The notes under the pieces are model-generated. The model ran no database searches, had not been told where the DNA came from, and worked only from the letters and a program-made list of their open reading frames with translations. This document shows, piece after piece, positions 16,320-24,996 of a DNA stretch of 64,000 bases (position 1 is the stretch's first letter; every line of letters starts with the position of its first letter). The stretch covers positions 1-64,000 of the forward strand of contig JALWTX010000022.1 in assembly GCA_026993355.1 (NCBI GenBank). The letters are read 5' to 3'. The position numbers and the translations under genes are program-made. Source of the DNA: Flavobacteriales bacterium. Its GTDB lineage: Bacteria > Bacteroidota > Bacteroidia > Flavobacteriales > Flavobacteriaceae.

Positions 16320-18446
16320 ATGAAAAAATTATTTTATATTTTACTTTTTTTATTGGCCGGTAATATTCAGGCGCAACAAAAAAATATTAGTCTGCGCGAT
16401 GCAGTTTTAGGTTACTACAAAGGTCTTTATCCCAAAACTTTGCGTAATTTACAATGGTTGAAACGTAGCAACGATTTTATGTATCAGGATAGGCATAAAA
16501 TTGTGATAAAAAATGCAGACGATGGCAGTGAAAAGAAGATAACATTAGCCGATTTGTCTAAAGCAGTACCCGGCCTCAAATATTTGCCTTATATAGAAAT
16601 GGCAACAGACCAACATTTGATTTTTAACCATCATCATGCCAAAATTTTGTATGATTACAACACCGGGCAAGTTGCTAAAATTGCTTATCCGGAAAATGCC
16701 AAAAACTTTGATTACAATTTTATTAATAAACATTTGGCATATACAATTGATAATAATCTTTACTTGGCCAATTTGGATGCTAAGCAAATGCCCGTTGCAG
16801 TTAACAAAAACAAAAATATTGTAAGTGGACAAGCGATAGCCCGTAGTGAATTTGGTATAACTAAAGGAACTTTTTGGTCACCAAAAGCCCATAAATTAGC
16901 CTTTTATCAAAAAGATGAAACCAATGTCGATAATTATCCTTTGGTGGATATAACCGTTACACCGGCTAAACTACATAATATTAAATACCCTATGAACGGT
17001 CGTGGCAGCGAAGAGCCCGGGGTGGGTGTATATGACTTGAGTCAAAAGAAAACAATTTATCTGAAATTGTTTAAAGGCGCCGGTAAAGAGCATTATGTAA
17101 CCAATTTGACTTGGGGACCCAATGAAAAATATATTTATTTGGCCGAAATTAATCGCGATCAAAATCATATGTGGTTTAACAAATATGATGTGAAGACCGG
17201 CAAATTTGTGAAAACATTATTTGAAGAAACCAACGACAAATGGGTTGAACCGGAACATCCGGCCTTTTTTATTCCAAATGGTAAAAATCAATTTGTTTGG
17301 CTGAGCGAACGAGATGGTTTTATGAACTTATATAAATATAATGCCGAAGGTAAATTAATTAAACAATTGACCCATAATAAGTGGGTAACCAATGATGTTT
17401 TGGGTTTTTCTAACAAAGGTAAATATGTTTATACCATCGGGACCGGCCAAGATCCGCGAGATAGGAAACTATTCAGAGTTAATACACGAAATGGTAAGAC
17501 GAAGGAACTAACACCTCAAACAGGTCGTCATGAAATAGCACTTAATACAAAAGCAGGTTATTATATAGACAATTTTAGTCATGTTAATTTACCCCGTGAA
17601 ATTGATCTAAAAGACCTGAAAGGGAAGAAAAAAACTTTGTTGCTGAAAGCCAAAAACCCTTTAAGAAACACCAATATCAATATCAAACCCCAAATGTTTA
17701 GTATTAAGGGCGAATATGGCGATAAATTATACGCTCGCATGTTTAAACCGGCTAATTTTGATCCACACAAAAAATACCCCGTTTTGGTCTACGTATATGG
17801 TGGGCCACATGCCCAACTGGTCACTAATTCGTGGCTTGGAGGCGCTTCTCTTTGGATGCCATGGTTGGCTGCACAAGGTTATATTGTTTTTACGGTAGAT
17901 GGCCATGGTTCTGATAACCGGGGATTCGGTTTTGAAAGTGTTATTCACCGGCATTTGGGGCGTGTAGAAATGAAAGACCAACTGCATGGCGTTGATTATT
18001 TAAAATCATTAGCTTACGTTGATCCTAATCGTTTGGCTGTTCATGGATGGAGTTTTGGCGGTTTTATGACCTCATCATTAATGACGACATATCCGGATGT
18101 ATTTACCACTGGGGTTGCCGGTGGTCCGGTAACCGATTGGAAATGGTATGAAGTTATGTATGGTGAACGTTATATGGACCGCTTTCAAGAAAATCCCGAG
18201 GGATTTAAGGAATCGAGTGTCGTCAATAAAATAGATCATTTAAAAGGGCATTTAATGACCATTCACGGTTACCAAGATGATGTGGTGGTGCCGCAACATG
18301 ATTTGGCCTTACATCGCCAAGCCATCAAAAAAAATATTCAAATGGATTTTTATCTTTATCCAACTGCTAAACATAATGTCCGTGGAATAGACCGGGCTCA
18401 TTTAATGAAAAAAATTCTGGATTACATCATAAAAAATAATCGTTAA
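16320..18446 (+). CDS. S9 family peptidase (dipeptidyl peptidase IV type), exported
   Basis: A serine exopeptidase that removes N-terminal dipeptides, normally in the periplasm. 708 aa: a signal peptide (MKKLFYILLFLLAGNIQAQ), a beta-propeller domain (about 30-450) and an alpha/beta-hydrolase domain. The catalytic triad is readable: Ser578 in GWSFGG, the Asp pair at 653-654 in GYQDDVV, and His685 in TAKHNVRG. The frame extends upstream to a TTG at 16257, but the ATG at 16320 directly begins the signal peptide. The propeller carries the SxxKW-like family region and EEPGVGVYD. It lies 67 nt after mnmD. Confidence 0.92.
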   Translation: MKKLFYILLFLLAGNIQAQQKNISLRDAVLGYYKGLYPKTLRNLQWLKRSNDFMYQDRHKIVIKNADDGSEKKITLADLSKAVPGLKYLPYIEMATDQHLIFNHHHAKILYDYNTGQVAKIAYPENAKNFDYNFINKHLAYTIDNNLYLANLDAKQMPVAVNKNKNIVSGQAIARSEFGITKGTFWSPKAHKLAFYQKDETNVDNYPLVDITVTPAKLHNIKYPMNGRGSEEPGVGVYDLSQKKTIYLKLFKGAGKEHYVTNLTWGPNEKYIYLAEINRDQNHMWFNKYDVKTGKFVKTLFEETNDKWVEPEHPAFFIPNGKNQFVWLSERDGFMNLYKYNAEGKLIKQLTHNKWVTNDVLGFSNKGKYVYTIGTGQDPRDRKLFRVNTRNGKTKELTPQTGRHEIALNTKAGYYIDNFSHVNLPREIDLKDLKGKKKTLLLKAKNPLRNTNINIKPQMFSIKGEYGDKLYARMFKPANFDPHKKYPVLVYVYGGPHAQLVTNSWLGGASLWMPWLAAQGYIVFTVDGHGSDNRGFGFESVIHRHLGRVEMKDQLHGVDYLKSLAYVDPNRLAVHGWSFGGFMTSSLMTTYPDVFTTGVAGGPVTDWKWYEVMYGERYMDRFQENPEGFKESSVVNKIDHLKGHLMTIHGYQDDVVVPQHDLALHRQAIKKNIQMDFYLYPTAKHNVRGIDRAHLMKKILDYIIKNNR

Positions 18447-18505
18447 GACTTGACTTTTTCGTTAATTTTTCGTAAATTGGTAATAAAATAATATTAAAAT
18501 AACAA

Positions 18506-19225
18506 ATGGAAAAACAATTTAAAACATTAAAAGAACATAAAGCAGCCGGAAGCAAAGCAGAATTTGATAAGGTGTTGATGAAAATGATGCCGCGTTTAGA
18601 AAAATATATAACGCATCGTATTAAAGTGTATGAAGCAAAAGGCTGGTTGCCCAAAAATTTTTATTCGCCTGCGGATGTTTTGGCAGATGTATATGTCAAT
18701 GCATACAAAGAATTTGAGCGTATTAAGAATCCTAAAGATTTAAAAGTCCGTTTATTTTCTTGGGCTGATCAAATTATTGGTGATTATGCCGCGAAAGAAA
18801 ATAAAATACCCAAATCGAAAAAATTACCGGTCGATAAGTTGGTAAAAGAAGAACTCAAATTTATGTATGAGGACTTAACCGTTGATGCCGATGGCGAATT
18901 ATTATTGGTGCATGATTTAAAAGATGAAGACATCGAATATCAACAAGATGACTTTAAACCGAAAGTTTATGTGTTTGATTTTGACAGTCAAAATGCATTT
19001 GCACAAAGTTTGGGCTTGACAGCCGATGATTTTAGAGATGAAAAATTACGCAGTATTTTCGGTAGTATTTATAGTCAATTGCCCGAAACTGTTCGCCGGG
19101 TATTGGATTTGAATGCATTAGGTGGTTTGTCTTACGGTGAAATTGCTGAAATAGTTGGCATAACGCCCGAAGAAGTTGAAAAAATCATTGTCGCTATTCA
19201 AGATAAAGTAAAAAGCAACCGATAA
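18506..19225 (+). CDS. Sigma-70-like factor with a long insert
   Basis: 239 aa. The N-terminal part (residues 20-100) resembles sigma region 2 (YSPADVLADVYVNAYKEFERI, LFSWADQIIGDY). The C-terminal 60 residues form a region 4-type helix-turn-helix (LPETVRRVLDLNALGGLSYGEIAEIVGITPEEVEKI). About 85 residues of acidic, low-similarity sequence separate them, longer than in ordinary ECF sigma factors. No anti-sigma gene is adjacent. It may be a divergent sigma factor; targets are unknown. A terminator follows. Confidence 0.7.
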   Translation: MEKQFKTLKEHKAAGSKAEFDKVLMKMMPRLEKYITHRIKVYEAKGWLPKNFYSPADVLADVYVNAYKEFERIKNPKDLKVRLFSWADQIIGDYAAKENKIPKSKKLPVDKLVKEELKFMYEDLTVDADGELLLVHDLKDEDIEYQQDDFKPKVYVFDFDSQNAFAQSLGLTADDFRDEKLRSIFGSIYSQLPETVRRVLDLNALGGLSYGEIAEIVGITPEEVEKIIVAIQDKVKSNR

Positions 19226-19246
19226 TTTTACTTACTTAGCATGATG

Positions 19247-19277
19247 AAACAGCCCGGACTTTGTTAACGGGCTGTTT
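19247..19277 (+). terminator. Terminator after the sigma-like gene
   Basis: A 10-bp stem AAACAGCCCG with CGGGCTGTTT and an 11-nt loop, ending in a T run. Confidence 0.88.
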
Positions 19278-19345
19278 TTTATTGTCAAATTGAATCTATA
19301 TCTTTGCAAGTATTGTTTTAAATTTATCCATGAATTTATATACTT

Positions 19346-19825
19346 ATGTCACAAAAGAAAAAAGAGTTTAAAAATAATATCAACATAAAGAATAAACGGG
19401 CCCGGTTTGATTACGAAATACTGGATAAATATATAGCCGGTATTCAGTTGGCCGGAACGGAAATTAAAGCCATTCGTGAAGGTAAAGCCAGTTTGGCCGA
19501 TAGTTTTTGTGAATTTAATGACCGTGGTGAACTTTTTGTGGTCAATATGTATATTAACGAATACAGCCACGGCACACATTATAATCATTTGCCAAAACGT
19601 GAACGTAAATTACTCCTTAACAAAAAAGAATTAAAAAAACTTCAAAGAGAAGTTGATCGCAATGGTATGACCATTGTGCCTTTACGCTTATTTATTAACG
19701 AGAAAGGTTGGGCTAAATTGGAAATAGGTTTGGCGCGTGGTCGTAAAAACTATGACAAACGTCATTTATTAAAAGAAAGAGATATTAAACGGCAATTAGA
19801 CCAAGTGCGAAAAGATTACCGTTAA
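19346..19825 (+). CDS. smpB: SsrA-binding protein SmpB
   Basis: Binds tmRNA and brings it to stalled ribosomes for trans-translation. 159 aa, the usual length. Family features are [19 protein letters not shown] (about residues 36-54), the central [20 protein letters not shown] and the basic C-terminal tail [15 protein letters not shown]. The tmRNA gene itself is not in this window. A TATCTTTG -7-like element lies at 19299-19306. Its stop is 3 nt from the stop of the convergent TonB-dependent receptor gene. Confidence 0.96.
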   Translation: MSQKKKEFKNNINIKNKRARFDYEILDKYIAGIQLAGTEIKAIREGKASLADSFCEFNDRGELFVVNMYINEYSHGTHYNHLPKRERKLLLNKKELKKLQREVDRNGMTIVPLRLFINEKGWAKLEIGLARGRKNYDKRHLLKERDIKRQLDQVRKDYR

Positions 19826-19828
19826 GCT

Positions 19829-22270
19829 TTAAATTTTCAAATTTAGTTTAACATTAACAATACGTCCGGTTAAGTAGTTTTTAATGCGGTACATGTGTTT
19901 GCTGTAAATGTCTCTAATCCAAATATTTGAAATGCTGTTTTGCGCATCAAAAAGGTTTAATATTTCAATACCGGCACTTAAATATTTTATTTTTTTGCGC
20001 CAATTGGGGGCGGTTTTACTTTCCGTAAACACATAAAAAAGCCCTAAATCCGTTCTGAAATAACTGTCGGTTCTAAATTGATATTTGTAAGGGTCGGCAT
20101 AGGAGGGAGAGCCTGTAGGAATACCACCATTGACAACCAAATTCAAATACATTTTCATTTTCGGCATTTTAGGAACATAATCTTGAAACAACATGGCAAA
20201 TTTGTAGCGTTGATCGGTAGGACGGTATATATAACCACGGTGCGCAATATTTTCCATGGTCTTCATCAAGGCTAAGCTAAACCATGACTCTACACCGGGA
20301 ATAAATTCGCCATTTAAACGGCTTTCAAATCCGTAAGCAAAAGCAGTTGCTTTATTATTCGCAAAGTAACGTATGCGGATATTTTCTAAGGTATATGGAT
20401 TAACGTCCCAAAGATATTTGTAATAAACTTCGGAGGTTAATTTAAAGGGGCGCTTCCATAGTTTGAAAAACCAATCGTTGGCCAAAGAAAGGACAAAAGA
20501 TTTTTGGGGTTTTACATGGATATTTAAACGGCCATCCCGCCGACGAAATTCTTTATAAAAAGGCGCTTGCTGATAAATGCCCGTCGCCAAACGGAACTGC
20601 ATATCAGGCTGCCAATCGGGTTTGTAACCGACTATTAAACGGGGACTGATCAGATAGTTATTGGCATGGTCGTTATTTTTTAGATTTAACACCGTATAAA
20701 TTTGACTTCGCAAACCCAAATTAGCCCAAAGTTGGTGCTGGTTTATCTCAAATTGATGTCGCCACAGAACAAAACCGGTATGACGGGTAATACGGACATG
20801 GTTAAAGCCTTTGGTTTTTTGGTAAGGATAAATAGGAAGTGTATCCGTGTCGTAAGGTTCTTCGCCATGTTGAATATTTGGTGGGTATAAACTGAAGCCC
20901 GCCGAATCGATGACTTGCCATTCATTTATGCGGTCTTTGATATCCTCGATTTGTAGTTTATAGCCACCTGAAAATTGATTTTTGTCCGATATTTTCCGGG
21001 AAAAATTAACGGCTATATTACCAATTAAAGCATCTAAATCATTTCTGGCATGGTCAATTTCGCTGCCTAAACTTTCCAAGTTTTCAGGATTGCCAAAATC
21101 ACTGCTGCCCAAATCGGCATTTGGTTCACCTATATTATATTGTCCGGCTATATCATAATATTCTTCCTCTTGCGTGTTATACAATGAGCCAATAAGGTGA
21201 TATTGGGTGTTTTTGGCAGGGATGTAAGTCGTTTTTAAAGCGGCAAAATAGGTCCGGTAATTGTCTTTTTCTTGCCCTTCATAATTGATAACAACCACCT
21301 TTGCATCTTGAAATGACCCGAATTTGGTCACTTTAACCAAGGGTTTATAATCATATAAATTGAAAGACAGGTTACCTAAAAATTCAGTATGCCATTTGGA
21401 TGAAAAATCGTAGCGCAAAAGGGTTTGTGCATCTATAAAACGTGGATGATAATCTACTTGAACGTCTTTACTGTGTACCAGTAAAGCGTTATCGCGATAG
21501 CGAATGCCTGTTAAACTGCCAAATTTTCCTTTTTTAAATTCGTTTGCCAAACTGCCACCTAACAGGCTCAGACTTAATTTGGTCTGGTTTGACGTTGGTT
21601 TTATGTAAGTGATATCTAAAACTGACGATAATTTATCTCCTTTGTCAGCAGCAAAACCACCGGGATAAAAATAAATATTTTGAACCAAATCTGAATTCAC
21701 AAAACTCAAGCCCTCTTGCTGACCACTGCGTATCAAAAAAGGGCGGTATATTTCAATCCCGTTGATATAAACTTGATTCTCGTCAAAATTGCCGCCACGT
21801 ACCATGTATTGCGAACTCATTTCGTCGTAACCGCTTGCCGAAGGGAGGGATTTTAATAAATTTTCAACACCTGCTTGTGCGCCGGGTGTTACTTCTATAT
21901 TATTTTGACTTATTTTAATGCCCCCTTCTTTGCTTTGTCTTTTGGCACTTTTAATGACAATTTCAGTTATTTGTTCTGTTTTCGGTTTTAAGACAACTTT
22001 AATTTTTTTTATCTCATTTGGGTTTAACAAGAGTTTAATGATGCGTTGTTGATAATTAAGATGCGAAAAAATAACGACTATTTTTTTATTCGCCGGCAAT
22101 TTTAAAATAAATGTGCCTTCGGCATTGGTGGTAGTGCCTTTTTGCTGATATTGTATATTGACTTGCGAAAGCGGCTGGCCTAATGTATCAGTTACTTGTC
22201 CTTTGAGATATGCTTGTGAAAAACTTTGGTAAATAACTCCTGCAAAGAAAAGTACAAATATCTTTTTCAA
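19829..22270 (-). CDS. TonB-dependent outer-membrane receptor
   Basis: About 813 aa: a signal peptide (LKKIFVLFFAGVIYQSFSQ), a carboxypeptidase-regulatory-like beta-sandwich domain (about 20-105, GQVTDTLGQPLSQVNIQY), a plug domain (GVENLLKSLPSASG, YMVRGGNFDENQVYINGIEI, VRS-like YFYPGGFAADKG) and a long beta-barrel. Uptake substrate unknown; no SusD partner is adjacent, so it is not a Sus-type glycan system. Start: the frame stays open 12 codons upstream to a TTG at 22306, but a TATCTTTA promoter-like element (22303-22296) overlaps that stretch. I therefore chose the TTG at 22270, which opens directly onto the signal peptide. Confidence 0.88.
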   Translation of the reverse strand: MKKIFVLFFAGVIYQSFSQAYLKGQVTDTLGQPLSQVNIQYQQKGTTTNAEGTFILKLPANKKIVVIFSHLNYQQRIIKLLLNPNEIKKIKVVLKPKTEQITEIVIKSAKRQSKEGGIKISQNNIEVTPGAQAGVENLLKSLPSASGYDEMSSQYMVRGGNFDENQVYINGIEIYRPFLIRSGQQEGLSFVNSDLVQNIYFYPGGFAADKGDKLSSVLDITYIKPTSNQTKLSLSLLGGSLANEFKKGKFGSLTGIRYRDNALLVHSKDVQVDYHPRFIDAQTLLRYDFSSKWHTEFLGNLSFNLYDYKPLVKVTKFGSFQDAKVVVINYEGQEKDNYRTYFAALKTTYIPAKNTQYHLIGSLYNTQEEEYYDIAGQYNIGEPNADLGSSDFGNPENLESLGSEIDHARNDLDALIGNIAVNFSRKISDKNQFSGGYKLQIEDIKDRINEWQVIDSAGFSLYPPNIQHGEEPYDTDTLPIYPYQKTKGFNHVRITRHTGFVLWRHQFEINQHQLWANLGLRSQIYTVLNLKNNDHANNYLISPRLIVGYKPDWQPDMQFRLATGIYQQAPFYKEFRRRDGRLNIHVKPQKSFVLSLANDWFFKLWKRPFKLTSEVYYKYLWDVNPYTLENIRIRYFANNKATAFAYGFESRLNGEFIPGVESWFSLALMKTMENIAHRGYIYRPTDQRYKFAMLFQDYVPKMPKMKMYLNLVVNGGIPTGSPSYADPYKYQFRTDSYFRTDLGLFYVFTESKTAPNWRKKIKYLSAGIEILNLFDAQNSISNIWIRDIYSKHMYRIKNYLTGRIVNVKLNLKI

Positions 22271-22342
22271 TTGTTTTATTTTTACTTTCAAAACGTAAAG
22301 ATACAATTTATATTATAGCCCAGAAAAGTTATTGTGGTTATA

Positions 22343-22410
22343 AAAATAAAAGTGTCATGCAATATAGCGCAAACTCAATCATAAAGTTTTATACATGACA
22401 CTTTTATTTT
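22343..22410. repeat. 17-bp perfect inverted repeat with 34-nt loop
   Basis: AAAATAAAAGTGTCATG (22343-22359) is exactly complementary to 22394-22410. The right arm is followed within 3 nt by a run of T. The element sits in the 302-bp non-coding stretch between the divergent TonB receptor and porX genes. It could be a terminator for an unseen small transcript, a regulator-binding or stem-loop element, or a remnant of a small mobile element. Otherwise this stretch holds only promoter-like sites (TATCTTTG at 22532-22539 before porX). Confidence 0.75.
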
Positions 22411-22572
22411 CTATTTTTTTTAAATAATGCAGTCTTATTATTTCGTATTAATTTTTTTATAAAACTTTGACTTAAACAAACTTAATAAAAAAACAATTTT
22501 TGACAGCTTTATTTTTTCAATAATTTATACTTATCTTTGAATGAAATCGTTTTATTTAGAAAACAATTGTAT

Positions 22573-24114
22573 ATGGCAAAAAAAATTCTTTGGGTGGATG
22601 ATGAAATAGCTTTGTTAAAACCACATATTATATTTTTAGAATCAAAAGGTTATGAAGTAGTTCCCGTACAAAGCGGTTTGGAGGCACTGGACGAACTGTC
22701 GCAAAACCATTTTGATATTGTGTTTTTAGACGAACATATGCCCGGCTTGGATGGCTTGGAGACCTTAAAACGCTTAAAAGCTAAACATATGCAAATACCG
22801 GTGGTAATGATTACCAAAAGTGAAGAGGAAAACATTATGGAGGAGGCCATTGGCGAGCAAATTACCGATTACATTATCAAGCCGGTCAACCCGAAGCAGA
22901 TTTTGCTGAGTTTGAAAAAAATATTAAACAAAAAAGAATTGGTATCAGAAAAAACCAATTTATCTTATCAACAAGATTTTCAACGTATATCTATGGATAT
23001 CAATATGATACAATCACCTAATGAATGGATGGATATGTACCGCCGGTTGGTAAAATGGGCAATCAAGATGGATGATATCAAAGATACACAAATGCAAGAA
23101 ATTCTGAAAAGTCAATTTCAAGAAGCCAACCGCGCCTTTTTTAAATTTGTCAAAAATAATTATGAAGATTGGGTAAATGGCGGAGAGGACGCGCCGGTTT
23201 TGTCGCCAGATATTTTGAAAAATTTTGTATTCTCTAAAATAGATTCGCCTGTTTTATTGGTAGTGATTGACAATTTGCGATATGACCAGTGGCTCACTAT
23301 TGCGCCGGTTATCAATGAATACTATCGCATAGCGCAAGAAGAAATGTATTATGCTATTTTGCCGACGGCTACACAATATGCACGAAACAGTATATTTAGC
23401 GGGTTGATGCCTTCAGATATAAAAAAATATTATCCGCAATGGTGGAAAGATGATCCGGAAGAGGGGGGAAAGAACTTGTTTGAAAAAGATTTACTGACAG
23501 CGCAATTAAAACGTTTAAATTTACCTTATAAATTAAATTATATCAAAATTTTAAATTATCATTTTGGTCAAAAGATTATTAGTCAATTCGGACGCTTTAA
23601 AAATTATGATTTAAATGTAGTCGTTTACAATTTTGTCGATATGTTGTCGCATGCTAAAACAGATTTGGATTTGATTAAAGAATTGGCGCCGGATGACAAA
23701 GCTTACCGTTCATTAACCCGCTCTTGGTTTGAAAATTCACCTCTCTTGGAATTGATAAAATTGGCTGCTCAAAACGGCATGAAACTGATGATTACCACCG
23801 ATCATGGTGCTATTAATGTGAAGAAACCGACAAAAGTTATTGGGCAGAAAGACACGAGTTTAAATCTGCGTTACAAAACCGGACGCAGTTTAACCTACGA
23901 GAAAAAGGATGTTTATGCCGTAAAACAGCCCGGAAATATAAAATTGCCGAGTGTCGGTATTAACAGTCCTTATATTTTTGCCAAAGAAGATTACTTTTTT
24001 GTTTATCCCAATGACTATAATAAATATGTTGAATATTTTACGGATACCCTGCAACATGGCGGCATTTCTATGCAAGAAATGTTGGTGCCATTTGTTTATT
24101 TAACGCCACGGTAA
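22573..24114 (+). CDS. porX: T9SS response regulator PorX (receiver plus PglZ/alkaline-phosphatase-like domain)
   Basis: 514 codons including stop. The N-terminal receiver domain has phospho-acceptor Asp53 in VFLDEHMPG, the acidic pair VDDE at 8-11 and the switch Lys in IIKPVNP. It is followed by a helical linker and a PglZ domain of the alkaline-phosphatase superfamily (VVIDNLRYDQW, LPTATQYARNS, VDMLSHAKTD, MITTDHGAINV). In Porphyromonas and Flavobacterium this architecture is PorX, which works with kinase PorY to control type IX secretion. Start: an upstream in-frame ATG at 22537 overlaps a TATCTTTG promoter-like element, so the ATG at 22573 (MAKKILWVDD) is preferred. No PorY is adjacent. 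Confidence 0.93.
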   Translation: MAKKILWVDDEIALLKPHIIFLESKGYEVVPVQSGLEALDELSQNHFDIVFLDEHMPGLDGLETLKRLKAKHMQIPVVMITKSEEENIMEEAIGEQITDYIIKPVNPKQILLSLKKILNKKELVSEKTNLSYQQDFQRISMDINMIQSPNEWMDMYRRLVKWAIKMDDIKDTQMQEILKSQFQEANRAFFKFVKNNYEDWVNGGEDAPVLSPDILKNFVFSKIDSPVLLVVIDNLRYDQWLTIAPVINEYYRIAQEEMYYAILPTATQYARNSIFSGLMPSDIKKYYPQWWKDDPEEGGKNLFEKDLLTAQLKRLNLPYKLNYIKILNYHFGQKIISQFGRFKNYDLNVVVYNFVDMLSHAKTDLDLIKELAPDDKAYRSLTRSWFENSPLLELIKLAAQNGMKLMITTDHGAINVKKPTKVIGQKDTSLNLRYKTGRSLTYEKKDVYAVKQPGNIKLPSVGINSPYIFAKEDYFFVYPNDYNKYVEYFTDTLQHGGISMQEMLVPFVYLTPR

Positions 24115-24120
24115 TTTTAA

Positions 24121-24155
24121 AAAAGCGGCTTATTCAATAAGATTAAGCCGCTTTT
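24121..24155. terminator. Bidirectional terminator after porX
   Basis: A perfect 12-bp stem AAAAGCGGCTTA with TAAGCCGCTTTT and an 11-nt loop, with A and T runs on the two sides, between convergent genes. Confidence 0.9.
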
Positions 24156-24172
24156 TTAGGAGGTTAAAACTA

Positions 24173-24892
24173 TCATTGAACAATGATTTTACGGAAAGTT
24201 TTTTTATCTTCTCTATTTTTCATAATTAAAAAATAGATACCGGATTTTAAATTGTTCAATTTTAGTTGATGCTTTCCTTTTGTTAACCATCCTTTTTGGT
24301 TTGTTTTGCCCAAAAAATCTATGATTCTGAAAGACAAATCTTGTTGACTATCCACTGTTATAAGATGGTTTTTTACAAGGGTCGGAAATATTTTTACACC
24401 CGGGAGCACATCCATTTTTATAGCAGCCGTTTGATCATAGCGGTAAGTAATGGTTACAGGTGTGCCTATTTGATGCCCCGCATTATCTACTTGGGTGAAT
24501 TTAAGCACATAGTCTAAAACGAGATTTCCGTTAGTCGCAGTGTTTAAAAAGTGATTGCCATGCGGTTCGGAAGATGAGTTAGCTGCCAAATGATATGGAC
24601 TGTCCGAAGGGTAATGGCTGCGTGGGCTAACACCCGAATAACAATTGCCAAAACATAATTCAAAACCACTACCATCGGTATTGGTGATAGATTCGACATA
24701 AATGACAATATCCATATCTTGGTTAGTCGGGTTGGTTACGACAAATTCTAAGCTGTTATCAGGATAGGTCGTTGTCCCAAAAATAAAAACATCACCGTCA
24801 TTAATAGGTGTACCATCTGATTTGGACACGGTAAATTGGGCAAAGTTTAAAGAGGCTATGAGGAGTGCTGAAATTATAAAAAGTTTTTTCAT
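24173..24892 (-). CDS. T9SS type A sorting-domain protein, small secreted cargo
   Basis: 239 aa: a signal peptide (MKKLFIISALLIASLNFAQ), a beta-rich middle with a cysteine pair (CFGNC), and a C-terminal sorting domain (VKIFPTLVKNHLITV ... LNNLKSGIYFLIMKNREDKKTFRKIIVQ). It is expected to be exported by Sec and then secreted or anchored by the type IX system. The middle has no recognised enzymatic motif. An open frame upstream to 24952 is rejected because it lacks a signal peptide at the true N-terminus. It lies 104 nt after the Omp28 gene. Confidence 0.82.
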   Translation of the reverse strand: MKKLFIISALLIASLNFAQFTVSKSDGTPINDGDVFIFGTTTYPDNSLEFVVTNPTNQDMDIVIYVESITNTDGSGFELCFGNCYSGVSPRSHYPSDSPYHLAANSSSEPHGNHFLNTATNGNLVLDYVLKFTQVDNAGHQIGTPVTITYRYDQTAAIKMDVLPGVKIFPTLVKNHLITVDSQQDLSFRIIDFLGKTNQKGWLTKGKHQLKLNNLKSGIYFLIMKNREDKKTFRKIIVQ

Positions 24893-24996
24893 CTGTTTAT
24901 TTTTTATTTTAACTTCATTGGAGTTGGAACCTTTGAGGATTAAAATAATCATTTCTTTGTGTGTTTAATCATTATTTTAATCCTCTCGGTTTTATC

